DNA of 64,000 nucleotides, taken from contig SXHN01000031.1 of assembly GCA_005773635.1 (NCBI GenBank), positions 1 through 64,000 of the forward strand, in the 5' to 3' direction. The DNA is from Actinomycetota bacterium (GTDB taxonomy: Bacteria > Actinomycetota > Acidimicrobiia > IMCC26256 > PALSA-610). Made by a program: the position numbers and the translations under genes. Below the pieces are notes generated by a model. That model did no database searches. It had not been told where the DNA came from and saw nothing but the letters and a program-made list of their open reading frames with translations. Each line of letters begins with the position of its first letter. Within the stretch, counting starts at the first letter, position 1. Shown here piece by piece: positions 54,853 through 63,638 of this stretch.

Positions 54853-56334
54853 CTACCCGTTCACGCGAGAGCGGCGCTGACGGTACCGAGCATCTCGCCA
54901 CATGTGCTCCAGCGCCGTGACCGCCCGGTTGGCCGTTGAATAACACAAGCGCCCGGAATCACGTACTGCTGCCGGCCCTGCGTTGTTCGGATCTGCGATA
55001 CCAAGCTCGGTTGCGGTCATAATCGGCTTGCCAGTCGCGGCACTGATTTCTGCAGCCGCTTCGGCGAATCGGGTGTCTTGACGCTCGTGATAAGCGACGA
55101 TTCGCTCGATCCCATGGTCGGGATAGAACCTGCCGTTACGCAAGAGTTGCGCTTGATTGGATTGGATACCCAAGCCGAGGTACACGATGGCGTCCACATC
55201 GGGGTGCTCCGCCACGAGCTGTAACACCTCGGGAATCGTGTCGCGAGTCTCACCGCCAGCAAGATCGATCGGATTATTCCGACTCCATCGCGGCGGAAGT
55301 TTGGTGTCGATCTGAGCTTTCAAATCGTCTGGCAATACCGCCAATTCAAGCTCGCTGTTCGTAATTGCATCAGCCGTAACCACCCCCCAACCGCCTGCCG
55401 TCGTGATGACGATGGTGCGCGGCCCTTGCAACAGTGGCTGTGTCGCAAACGATGCGGCGGCCTCGAACGCTTCTTCGACATTGGCGGCTCTCGTAATACC
55501 AGCTTGGCGACACATACCGTCGAACACGCGGTCATCACTAGCAAGGCTTCCAGTGTGACTCGCCGCGGCACGTTGACCGCCGCTGGTGGCCCCGCCTTTC
55601 AGCAACACAAGCGGCTTCCGAGCGGCAATCGACCGCAGCCGTTCGAACAGCCCACGACCGTCGTTCACTCCCTCGAGATACGCAAGTGCGACTGCGGTGT
55701 GTGGATCGTTCGCGTAGTACTCGAGGTAATCAGCCACGCCCGTTGCAGCTGCATTTCCTGCGCTCACGGCCCGACTCACGCCGACGCCGCTTTGCACAGC
55801 AAGGTTCATGAACGAACTGACGAAATTGCCGCTCTGGCTCGCGATTCCAATCTTGCCTGCGGGCGGATACGGCGCAACGATCTGTGCGCAGAGTTTGGCT
55901 GGGGTGCTGACGACGCCTTGGCCGTTCGGACCCGCGAGAAGTATGCCCAACTCTGCTGCGAGCGCGACAAGCTCTTGTTGCGCGACAATCCCGGCCTCGC
56001 CCGCTTCGCCGTAGCCCGCGCTCGTCAGGAACGCTGCTTTGATGCCCTTTTTCGCCGCGGCACGAAGCAAATCGACGTTGGCACTCGCTGGCGTGCACAC
56101 AAAGACGAGGTCGTAGGTATCCGCGTCGAGGTCTGCAATGTCTTGTGCGGTCGCGATACCGAGCACCTCCCCGCCGTCTCGATTCGTTGCGGCGACTGCG
56201 CCCTCATATCCGCAAGCCAAAATGTTGTGCAGCGCCACGAAACCAAACTTGCCAGGATGGCTGCTCGCCCCAGCCACGACAACACCCTTGGGGTTGAACA
56301 GCGCCTCAAATCCGGCGGCGTTGAATGGGCTCAT
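54853..56334 (-). CDS. acyl-CoA synthetase (NDP-forming type), CoA-binding/ligase subunit
   Basis: 493-residue homolog of the alpha part of ADP-forming acetyl-CoA synthetases. The N-terminal CoA-binding fold has NPKGVVVAGASSHPGKFG, and the central succinyl-CoA ligase-like domains follow, with IASQSGNFVSSFMN and the phospho-His region GGQRAAASHTGSLASDD. It overlaps the ATP-grasp gene (56331) by ATGA. The pair could form acyl-CoA with ATP, or serve as a Pat-like regulator. Confidence 0.87.
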   Translation of the reverse strand: MSPFNAAGFEALFNPKGVVVAGASSHPGKFGFVALHNILACGYEGAVAATNRDGGEVLGIATAQDIADLDADTYDLVFVCTPASANVDLLRAAAKKGIKAAFLTSAGYGEAGEAGIVAQQELVALAAELGILLAGPNGQGVVSTPAKLCAQIVAPYPPAGKIGIASQSGNFVSSFMNLAVQSGVGVSRAVSAGNAAATGVADYLEYYANDPHTAVALAYLEGVNDGRGLFERLRSIAARKPLVLLKGGATSGGQRAAASHTGSLASDDRVFDGMCRQAGITRAANVEEAFEAAASFATQPLLQGPRTIVITTAGGWGVVTADAITNSELELAVLPDDLKAQIDTKLPPRWSRNNPIDLAGGETRDTIPEVLQLVAEHPDVDAIVYLGLGIQSNQAQLLRNGRFYPDHGIERIVAYHERQDTRFAEAAAEISAATGKPIMTATELGIADPNNAGPAAVRDSGRLCYSTANRAVTALEHMWRDARYRQRRSRVNG

Positions 56335-56981
56335 GACGCGACCTCCACCAGCGCGTCGACGGCCAACGGGCGACCATCGAGCGGCGACACGATCAAGGGA
56401 TTCACATCGACGCTCACAATTTTGGGGTCGGCCGCCGCCAGCTTCGAGAGTCCGAGCAACACCGCAACTAACGATTCGCGGTCCACTGCTGGTTCACCAC
56501 GAAATTCTCCGAGCAGCTTTTGCGTGCTGAGTTCCTCGATCATCTCATGCGCGTCGATTTCGGTAATAGGCACGAGACGAAACACCACATCTTGAATTGC
56601 TTCGGCTAGCACGCCGCCGATACCGAGCATCACCGTCGGCCCGAACTGTTCGTCGGAGAGCATGCCCGCAATAAGTTCACGGTTGCCCTTGAGCATTGGG
56701 GCCACCAACACCTGAACTTCGCCGTCGTCGGGGGTGGCGGCGCTCAGGAGTTCGGAGGCCGCAGCGTGCACGGAAGCTGCGTCTCGGAGATTGAGCTTTA
56801 CAAGACCACGCTCGGTCTTGTGGGCAATAGCATCACCGTTGAGTTTCGCAACGACCGGATACCCCATCTCGTTGGCAGCGGCGACGGCGGCCTCGGCGGT
56901 GGGCACGATTTGCTCATCGAGCATCGGCACACCGTGCTGAGCGAGCAATCGTTTTGATTCAACTTCCGACAGAGTAGGCAT
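56331..56981 (-). CDS. acyl-CoA synthetase ATP-grasp (beta) subunit
   Basis: 216-residue ATP-grasp domain. It starts TLSEVESKRLLAQHGVPMLDE, has GYPVVAKLNGDAIAHKTERGLVKLNL and MLGIGGVLAEAIQDVVFRLVPI, and ends with SVDVNPLIVSPLDGR, all typical of the ATP-grasp part of ADP-forming acyl-CoA synthetases. ATG 56981 is the start; the frame continues upstream through the intergenic repeats without coding character. First gene of the long minus-strand operon to the MarP-like gene. Confidence 0.87.
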   Translation of the reverse strand: MPTLSEVESKRLLAQHGVPMLDEQIVPTAEAAVAAANEMGYPVVAKLNGDAIAHKTERGLVKLNLRDAASVHAAASELLSAATPDDGEVQVLVAPMLKGNRELIAGMLSDEQFGPTVMLGIGGVLAEAIQDVVFRLVPITEIDAHEMIEELSTQKLLGEFRGEPAVDRESLVAVLLGLSKLAAADPKIVSVDVNPLIVSPLDGRPLAVDALVEVAS

Positions 56982-57016
56982 CGAGGCGGCAGCGTACTGG
57001 GGTCCGCGACCGTACG

Positions 57017-57148
57017 GTCGACCGACGGCGCGTTTGTGTACCGCCCGCGGTCGACTAACGCGCCAACCCGCACGGAAATGGGTCGGCGCGGCACAGTCCC
57101 GTCGACCGACGGCGCGTTTGTGTACCGCCGACGGTCGACTAACGCGCC
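57017..57148. repeat. two 48-bp repeats with interleaved inverted arms (pseudoknot-like)
   Basis: Copies at 57017-57064 and 57101-57148 start GTCGACCGACGGCGCGTT and are almost identical, with 84-bp period. Each contains arm A GTCGACCG, arm B GGCGCGTT, then A' CGGTCGAC, then B' AACGCGCC. The A-B-A'-B' order cannot form two nested hairpins but fits an H-type pseudoknot, or two overlapping DNA palindromes. They lie in the 217-bp gap between divergent genes. Confidence 0.75.
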
Positions 57149-57198
57149 GACGCGATATTTGAAGGCGCGAACGGCACGGGGCATCTACAGTCGCGCTG

Positions 57199-57801
57199 AT
57201 GGAGTGTCTGGTGCTGCAAGGTCGACACGTGCGACTGGAGCCGGTGTCGTACGAACATCTCGATGGCCTCGTCGCGGCTGCGAACGAGGACCGCACCACC
57301 TACGGATTCACCGAAGTGCCTGCAACGGCCGCAGCGATGAGATTGCATATCGAAGATTTGCAATTGCAACAAGCGAGGGGTGGGGCACTGGCCTTCACAA
57401 CGGTGAGGGTCGCTAATGATGCAATCGTCGGATGCACAAGGTTCCTGACAATCAGGTCATGGTTCGATCGCGGCGTTCCCGACGCAGTCGAGATCGGCGG
57501 GACGTGGTTGTCTGCGTCTGCGCAACGTACAGAAATCAACACCGAGGCAAAACTACTGATGCTCACGCACGCATTCGAAACATGGCAGGTGCAACGCCTC
57601 GACCTCAAAACCGATGCCCGAAATGCGCGAAGCCGAGCAGCAATCGAACGCCTCGGCGCCCGATACGACGGGGTTCTCCGCGGCTGGCAACCGTCGCTGG
57701 TGCCCGGTGAAACCGGACAAGCACGCGACACTGCAATGTATTCAATCATTCCTGGAGAATGGCCGTCGGTCAAAGCGACACTGGCCAAACGCCTTCGTTG
57801 A
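57199..57801 (+). CDS. GNAT-family N-acetyltransferase (RimJ/RimL type)
   Basis: 200-residue acetyltransferase. It begins LQGRHVRLEPVSYEHLDGL, has VEIGGTWLSASAQRTEINTEAKLLML (acetyl-CoA loop region) and VQRLDLKTDARNARSRAAIERLGAR. Substrate unknown; this subgroup acts on protein N-termini or small amines. The start follows a TACAGT -10-like box by 7 nt, so a near-leaderless transcript is possible. It is convergent with the acyl-CoA ligase 9 bp away. Confidence 0.86.
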   Translation: MECLVLQGRHVRLEPVSYEHLDGLVAAANEDRTTYGFTEVPATAAAMRLHIEDLQLQQARGGALAFTTVRVANDAIVGCTRFLTIRSWFDRGVPDAVEIGGTWLSASAQRTEINTEAKLLMLTHAFETWQVQRLDLKTDARNARSRAAIERLGARYDGVLRGWQPSLVPGETGQARDTAMYSIIPGEWPSVKATLAKRLR

Positions 57802-57810
57802 CGTGCCGAT

Positions 57811-59373
57811 TTACACCCGCGACCCTCGATCGCGCCAGTGTTCATCGCGCAATACCCGCTTGAGGAGCTTGCCGCTGTCGGTGCGCGGCAATTCGCTCCG
57901 GGTCTCCCAAGTACGCGGCCGTTTGTACTTCGCTAAGCGTTGCGCAACGAAGTCGGCGAGCTCTTCGAGATCCAGCTTCTCATCGGCTTTCGCTTGCACG
58001 ACCGCATGCACGGCTTCACCCCACTCCTCGTCGGGTACCCCGAACACGGCGGCGTCAAGCACCTTCGGATGGGCATACAACACGGCTTCGATTTCGGCAG
58101 GGTAGATATTCACACCACCTGAAATGATCATGTCCTTTTTGCGATCACAGATGTGGACGTATCCCTCTTCGTCGACGTAGGCAACGTCACCGACTGACTT
58201 CCACGACGATTCCTCGAGTTGCGTGAGCTGTTCGGTGGTGCGGTGGTAGCCGTCCATCGCCAGACCAGTCCGTACGAATAGCTCTCCGGCTTCGCCAGTT
58301 TCGGCGACGTCGCCATCGTCTTTCACAATACGGATCTCGATATTTCCGTACGGCTTTCCGCACGATCCGGGCTTTCGTAGCTGATCTTCGGGACGCAGGA
58401 TTGTGTCCACACCAAGCTCGGTGGATCCGTATACCTCGAAGAGAAATCCGTCGCCCAGCTTCTCGATGATCTCGCATTTCAAGGCATACGGAACGGGTGC
58501 GGCATTGGCAATGAGGCACCGCATCGATGACATATCGGCCTTGGCGAGTTCGGCATCTGGCAACGAAACGATTCGCTTCAATTGGGTCGGGGCACTGAAC
58601 GTGTTGGTCACCACATGTTCGCGTACCAAACGAATCCACGCCACCGGATCAAACTTTCGCAGCACAACAATGGGCCGACCAATTGTGTGGCTTAACGACG
58701 CAAATGCGAGTGGCCCCGAGTGATATAGCGGACCCGTCGTGAGGTGCACGTCATCGGGCTGACCGACACCCAGCTCGGCGAGCATCGCCGCGACCAGCAC
58801 CCGATCGGTGCGAGTGCGCAACGCGCCCTTTGGCTTGCCCGTAGTGCCACTCGTGTAGATCATCTGCGCACCCGCAGTCGCCGCGTCCTCTACTGCTACA
58901 GGCTCATCAACAGATTGGCCAACCAGTAGATCAGTCCATGGCATGAGGCCCTGCGGAGCGTCGCCACCGAAAGCGACCACCGTCCGCACCTTAGGAAGAT
59001 CGCTGATGATGCCCGCGACAACGTCAGCGAATTCAGCATCGATCATCACGATCGCGGCGTCTGAGTTGTCGATCACGTACGCCATTTCGTGACGGGTGAA
59101 ACGGTAGGAAAGCGGCACGGCAACCAGCCCGAGTTTGCGTGCCGCATGAATCACAACGAGCACTTCGAGTGAGTTCGGCCCGCACCAGACCAACCGCTCG
59201 CCTGCTGTCGCACCCATTGCCGCCAAGCCGTTCGCGCATTGATTTACGAGGTCGTTGAGCTCACGAAAAGTGACACGTGAGGCTGTCGCGCCTCCACTCG
59301 CATCCACAATGACCGCGGTTGAAGATCCAGCAGCGGCGGCGTGAATCGCCAGAACGTCGGGGGTTGGACTCAT
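57811..59373 (-). CDS. acyl-CoA synthetase (AMP-forming fatty-acid CoA ligase)
   Basis: 520-residue ANL-superfamily enzyme. P-loop MIYTSGTTGKPKGAL, A5-type FEVYGSTELGV, the Asp-containing YVDEEGYVHICDRKKDMIISGG and the catalytic Lys near PRTDSGKLLKR. It activates a carboxylic acid to acyl-adenylate and then acyl-CoA. Chain-length preference is not readable. It stands alone on the minus strand between two plus-strand genes. Confidence 0.92.
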   Translation of the reverse strand: MSPTPDVLAIHAAAAGSSTAVIVDASGGATASRVTFRELNDLVNQCANGLAAMGATAGERLVWCGPNSLEVLVVIHAARKLGLVAVPLSYRFTRHEMAYVIDNSDAAIVMIDAEFADVVAGIISDLPKVRTVVAFGGDAPQGLMPWTDLLVGQSVDEPVAVEDAATAGAQMIYTSGTTGKPKGALRTRTDRVLVAAMLAELGVGQPDDVHLTTGPLYHSGPLAFASLSHTIGRPIVVLRKFDPVAWIRLVREHVVTNTFSAPTQLKRIVSLPDAELAKADMSSMRCLIANAAPVPYALKCEIIEKLGDGFLFEVYGSTELGVDTILRPEDQLRKPGSCGKPYGNIEIRIVKDDGDVAETGEAGELFVRTGLAMDGYHRTTEQLTQLEESSWKSVGDVAYVDEEGYVHICDRKKDMIISGGVNIYPAEIEAVLYAHPKVLDAAVFGVPDEEWGEAVHAVVQAKADEKLDLEELADFVAQRLAKYKRPRTWETRSELPRTDSGKLLKRVLRDEHWRDRGSRV

Positions 59374-59471
59374 AGCAACAACCTTAGACAGACCACGCAG
59401 CCCCGCGGAGAGTTCCGCCTGTTCGCCCAGGGCTTCTCAGCGCTCAACGGGTGCCCACTAGTTTCAACGGC

Positions 59472-60854
59472 ATGACGTTCGGTGTCCGAGGAATCGTTGA
59501 GGGGTTCTACGGCACGCCGTGGACGCACGCGCAGCGTCTCGACGCGCTCTCGTTTCTTGGGGCGCATGACATGAACGCGTATATGTACGCGCCCAAAGAC
59601 GACGAGTTCCACCGCGCCCGTTGGCGCGAACCTTATTCCGGCGCCGCGATCGCGGAATTCGCTGCCCTTCGAATCGCAGGCGATGCGGCGGGAGTTCGAG
59701 TGGGCTTTGCCATTTCCCCTGGACTCGATATCAGCTACGCATCACAACCCGAGCGCATTCTGCTCATCGACAAGTGTGGGCCCCTGATCGATAACGGCAT
59801 CGATTGGTTCTTACTTGCGCTCGACGACATTCCGATGTCCAACGGCCTCGCTGAGGCCCAGGCAGATCTTGCGAATTGGTTCCTGGGGGAACTGGAACAG
59901 CGCTGCGCCCGTCCGAGCCTGATGCTGTGCCCTACTGAATATCTCGGCACGACCGCCTCGAAGTACACGACGGACTTGGCAGCCGAATTATCGACCGAAG
60001 TCGCACTCATGTGGACCGGCCCAACGGTATGTTCACCCCAAATCACCACCAGCGACGCCAGGGCTTGGAAGGCGGCGCTGCCTCGCCACAACCTTGTAAT
60101 CTGGGACAACTATCCGGTAAACGACGGCACAATGTCTACTCGTTTACATCTTGGCCCGTACCGCGGGCGCAGCCACGACCTGGATTCGGTCGCTCATGGC
60201 ATTTTGTTGAACCCCATGAATCAAGCGCTTGCTTCGCGCATCCCGTTAGCAACCGCGGCGCGCTACCTCGTTGCACCAAGCTCCTACGACGCCGACGCTG
60301 AATTCGCAGCGGCGTGTAGCGACGATCAAACGCTGCTGTTTGCTACAGCCTGTTACGATGGGCCGCCTAACCCTCCTGCAACTAGTCCATTTCACGCGCT
60401 GATTGATTCGATCTTGGCCGCACCTACCGCGACCACCGCTTCACAGCGAGATCAGCTACATCAAGAACTGCTGCTCACCAAGACTGCAGCCAAAAAGCTC
60501 ATAGCATCGCACTCCGATTTCGCAACCGAAGTAGCTCAGTGGGCTGAATGCGTAGTCGTCGAGTGCCGGGCGGGCCTATCGGCACTCAAAGTGCTCGATC
60601 TCTGTGCGCAAGATCCGCCGCCCGTCCTCGATGAGATGGGAGCAATGTTCACGATGGCTTTTCATTGGTCGGAAGCTCGTCGTAGCGAACACGTTGTGTT
60701 CGGCCCTCGTTTCGCGATCTACCCTGCCGTGGTGATGCACACCAGCGGCCAGCCTGCGTTCAATGCCGACGCGGGAATTATCGAAGACTGCAACGCGATC
60801 GACGCACTGTGCCGTTTCGCCGCAGCAACATCCGACGAGGCGAACGCGCGATGA
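59472..60854 (+). CDS. GH84-family beta-N-acetylglucosaminidase
   Basis: 460-residue glycosidase of the O-GlcNAcase/hyaluronidase-like GH84 family. RGIVEGFYGTPWTHAQRLD and MNAYMYAPKDDEFHRARWREPY define the substrate pocket, and the catalytic Asp pair is in FLLALDDIPMSN. No signal peptide is seen, so it is probably cytoplasmic and shorter than secreted homologs. ATG 59472 is preferred; GTG 59451 is possible. It overlaps the GT2 gene as ATGA and is in an operon with nagA, suggesting GlcNAc recycling. Confidence 0.9.
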   Translation: MTFGVRGIVEGFYGTPWTHAQRLDALSFLGAHDMNAYMYAPKDDEFHRARWREPYSGAAIAEFAALRIAGDAAGVRVGFAISPGLDISYASQPERILLIDKCGPLIDNGIDWFLLALDDIPMSNGLAEAQADLANWFLGELEQRCARPSLMLCPTEYLGTTASKYTTDLAAELSTEVALMWTGPTVCSPQITTSDARAWKAALPRHNLVIWDNYPVNDGTMSTRLHLGPYRGRSHDLDSVAHGILLNPMNQALASRIPLATAARYLVAPSSYDADAEFAAACSDDQTLLFATACYDGPPNPPATSPFHALIDSILAAPTATTASQRDQLHQELLLTKTAAKKLIASHSDFATEVAQWAECVVVECRAGLSALKVLDLCAQDPPPVLDEMGAMFTMAFHWSEARRSEHVVFGPRFAIYPAVVMHTSGQPAFNADAGIIEDCNAIDALCRFAAATSDEANAR

Positions 60855-61564
60855 CACTCGATCTCACGGTCGTGATGCCCGCGTTCAACGAGGCCGCAAT
60901 TCTTCGTACGTCGGTGAACGAAGTCGCATCGGGGCTCCGGGAGCGAGACCTGAGTTTCGAGATCATCGTGGTCGAAAACGGTTCGAAAGACGGCACACTT
61001 GAACTCGCCCATGGCCTACGTGCCGAGCACCCGGAGCTCATCGTCGAATCGTTGAACGCGGCCGACTACGGCGCGGCACTTCGTCACGGTCTGTTGCTCG
61101 CTCAGGGTGAAAGCGTGGTCAATTTCGACTGCGACTATTACGACCTTGACTTCATGGATCGAGCGGTGCGCCTCGTTGCGGCTCAGGACGGCCCTGCAGT
61201 GGTCGTCGGCTCAAAGCGGATGGACGGAGCCGACGATCAACGAGTTTGGATTCGCCGCCTTGTCACGATGGTGTTCTCAACGATCCTGAAGGTCGGCTAC
61301 GGCCTGAAGCTCTCCGATACCCACGGAATGAAAGCAATGCGTCGCAACGTCGTCACCCAATACGCTCGGCAGTGCCACCTCGGCCGCGATCTTTTCGACA
61401 CCGAATTGATTTTGCGTGTCGAGCGAGCAGGCCTTCCGACGAGCGAGATCGCCGTTTCGGTCGAGGAACGACGCCCCGCCCGCACATCGATTATTAGGCG
61501 AGTGCCGCGCACGCTTACCGGCCTCGCCAAACTCTGGTTCGCGCTACGCGACACCGCTGTATGA
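60851..61564 (+). CDS. glycosyltransferase family 2 protein
   Basis: 237-residue GT-A enzyme. VVMPAFNEAAILRTSVNEV at the N-terminus, IIVVENGSKDGT for nucleotide binding, and the metal-binding stretch NFDCDYYDLDFMD (DxD-like). The later GRDLFDTELILRVERAG is the usual GT2 catalytic region. No membrane segments follow. Overlaps nagA as ATGA. It may be a dolichyl-phosphate-mannose-synthase-like or a cell-envelope sugar transferase. Confidence 0.88.
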   Translation: MTLDLTVVMPAFNEAAILRTSVNEVASGLRERDLSFEIIVVENGSKDGTLELAHGLRAEHPELIVESLNAADYGAALRHGLLLAQGESVVNFDCDYYDLDFMDRAVRLVAAQDGPAVVVGSKRMDGADDQRVWIRRLVTMVFSTILKVGYGLKLSDTHGMKAMRRNVVTQYARQCHLGRDLFDTELILRVERAGLPTSEIAVSVEERRPARTSIIRRVPRTLTGLAKLWFALRDTAV

Positions 61565-62655
61565 CCCCTACGCACACAGCCGGCACCACGACTCAAATCG
61601 TCGGTCGAAATGCAACTGTGCAATTCGAAGGCCCGACGATCACAAAGGTCACTTCGGGCGACGCCAGCAGCAGAGTGTTTATCGCTCCGGGGTTCGTAGA
61701 CCTCCAGGTCAACGGCGTGGATGCAGTCGACTTCGGAATCGCAAAAGATGCACGCACGATCGCTCACGCGCTCACCCAGATGGCCGAGCACGGCACGACC
61801 GCATGCCTACCCACAATTGTCACAGCCGAACTCGACCAATATGACGACACCCTCGACCGAATTCGAGAAGCGCAAGCCCTGAGCGACGCGCAACAACGAA
61901 GCCAGATTTTAGGAGTGCATCTCGAAGGTCCGTTCCTCGGCGGCGCTACTGGCGCACACCCCCGGCATCTGATTCGGCCGGTCGATATTCGGTGGCTGAC
62001 CGCATTGATCGAACGGCATAGTGATCTCATCCGGCTCGTCACGCTTGCTCCGGAAGCAGACCCTGGCTTCGAAGGCATCGCGCTACTCAAAGAACACAAC
62101 ATTCTTGTTGCGCTCGGCCACTCGAATTGCTCGTACGAAACTGCCGTCTCGGCAATCGACGCAGGTGCGACGATCGCGACCCACCTCTTCAATGGTATGA
62201 GTGGCCTGCATCATCGCGACCCGGGTTTGGCGACCGCAGCGTTGCTCGATGATCGCATCACACCAACGCTCATCGCCGACCTCCACCATGTGAGCGCGCC
62301 CGCAATAGGAGTGGCACTCGCGACGAAGCAACGCATCGCGCTCATAACCGATTCGGTGGCGCCCGGTGCAGGTGAATCCGGCAGCATGAAGATCGAGCAG
62401 CGGGGCGGGGCAGTATTCCTCGAAGATGGCACGCTCGCAGGATCTGTCATTCACATGATCGACGCAGTACGAATCCTTGTTGGCCTCGGCATATCAATCG
62501 AGCGAGCAGTGACCATGGCAGCAACCGTTCCGTGTGACCTATTAGGGCGCAATGATCTTGGTCGCCTCACACCAGGCGCCGCAGCAAACCTTGTCGAGTT
62601 GCATTTCGAATCAGCAGCGTTACAACGCGTTTGGCTTCACGGCGCACCAATCTGA
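61561..62655 (+). CDS. nagA: N-acetylglucosamine-6-phosphate deacetylase
   Basis: Deacetylates GlcNAc-6-phosphate to glucosamine-6-phosphate. The 364-residue product has the metal site GVHLEGPFLGG, LGHSNC, the His pair in THLFNGMSGLHHRDPG and the catalytic Asp in ALITDSVAPG. ATG 61561 overlaps the GT2 stop. Together with the GH84 gene it points to GlcNAc salvage; no nagB or PTS gene is in the window. Confidence 0.93.
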   Translation: MTPTHTAGTTTQIVGRNATVQFEGPTITKVTSGDASSRVFIAPGFVDLQVNGVDAVDFGIAKDARTIAHALTQMAEHGTTACLPTIVTAELDQYDDTLDRIREAQALSDAQQRSQILGVHLEGPFLGGATGAHPRHLIRPVDIRWLTALIERHSDLIRLVTLAPEADPGFEGIALLKEHNILVALGHSNCSYETAVSAIDAGATIATHLFNGMSGLHHRDPGLATAALLDDRITPTLIADLHHVSAPAIGVALATKQRIALITDSVAPGAGESGSMKIEQRGGAVFLEDGTLAGSVIHMIDAVRILVGLGISIERAVTMAATVPCDLLGRNDLGRLTPGAAANLVELHFESAALQRVWLHGAPI

Positions 62656-63563
62656 GCCACCGGCTCAGAGGTGCGCGACCCGACACCTCGACTCGCAACG
62701 TACGCGCCACACAGCACCAACGGAATACCAGTCAACGAAAGCCATTCAATGTGGTCGTGGCGGATCATCACGCCAACAACGATCGCAACAATTGGAGCGA
62801 AGTACGTGCTCAATACGCCGCGAGTGGCGCCCACTCGTCCAATCAGTGTTCCTGCGGCGATGAACGCGATTCCGGTGCCGAACACACCGAGCGCGAGCAC
62901 GCTGAGCAAGGCGCCCCACGAAAAGTCAGAACGCGTAACGCCAACAACAGCAAACGGAGTAGTCACGACAATTGCGATGCCTTGAGCTCGCCATAGAACC
63001 GGCAGCGTTCCGTATTGCATTTGCAGCGGCACCATCACGTTGGTGGCAATGCCGTAACACGTCACTGCCACCAGACACAGCACCACACCCAGCGCGCCCG
63101 CGTTCGCGCCTCCAGCGAGTTTGGGCGCGGCGATAAGCCCGGTGCCAACAAATCCGATCAGGAGCCCCACAAACTGACGCCGCGTCGCTCGACGGTTAAA
63201 AGCCAACACCGCGATCATCGCCGTCAGGATGGGCACGCCACTATTGAGCATCCCGGCGAGTGCCGAACTAATCCATTGCCCCGCTAACGCAAAGCAGGTA
63301 AAGGGAATGGCCATCCATGTCGCCGCGACGACCGCGATGCGTGGCCACGCCTCACGTGGCATACGTACGCCGCGAGCTTGGCTGAACGCGCCCAACGTTG
63401 CGAAGCCTCCCGCCACTCGGCCAGTCGCGATCACCAGTGGGCTGAACTGCTCGAGGGCTCGCGCAATCAATACGAACGAGCACCCCCACATGATCGCCGC
63501 GGTCGCGAGCAAACCCCATTCCTGAATACCAAACGGATGAGACTCCGGCTGCGGCCCAAACAC
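62637..63563 (-). CDS. EamA-family (DMT) transporter
   Basis: 308-residue membrane protein with about ten transmembrane helices in two EamA repeats (residues 17-145 and 160-290). The first repeat shows the typical MWGCSFVLIARALEQFSP start and the second begins GVVLCLVAVTCYGIATNVM. The substrate may be a metabolite or amino acid. The 3' end overlaps the convergent nagA by 19 bp. GTG 63563 is preceded by AGGTT. Confidence 0.88.
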   Translation of the reverse strand: MFGPQPESHPFGIQEWGLLATAAIMWGCSFVLIARALEQFSPLVIATGRVAGGFATLGAFSQARGVRMPREAWPRIAVVAATWMAIPFTCFALAGQWISSALAGMLNSGVPILTAMIAVLAFNRRATRRQFVGLLIGFVGTGLIAAPKLAGGANAGALGVVLCLVAVTCYGIATNVMVPLQMQYGTLPVLWRAQGIAIVVTTPFAVVGVTRSDFSWGALLSVLALGVFGTGIAFIAAGTLIGRVGATRGVLSTYFAPIVAIVVGVMIRHDHIEWLSLTGIPLVLCGAYVASRGVGSRTSEPVAQIGAP

Positions 63564-63638
63564 GCGCTGAACCTAGGCGACGCGATCCAGACAGCTGCCG
63601 TGGTATTTCGACCGCTGGGTTGCAATAGCGTGCGGGAT

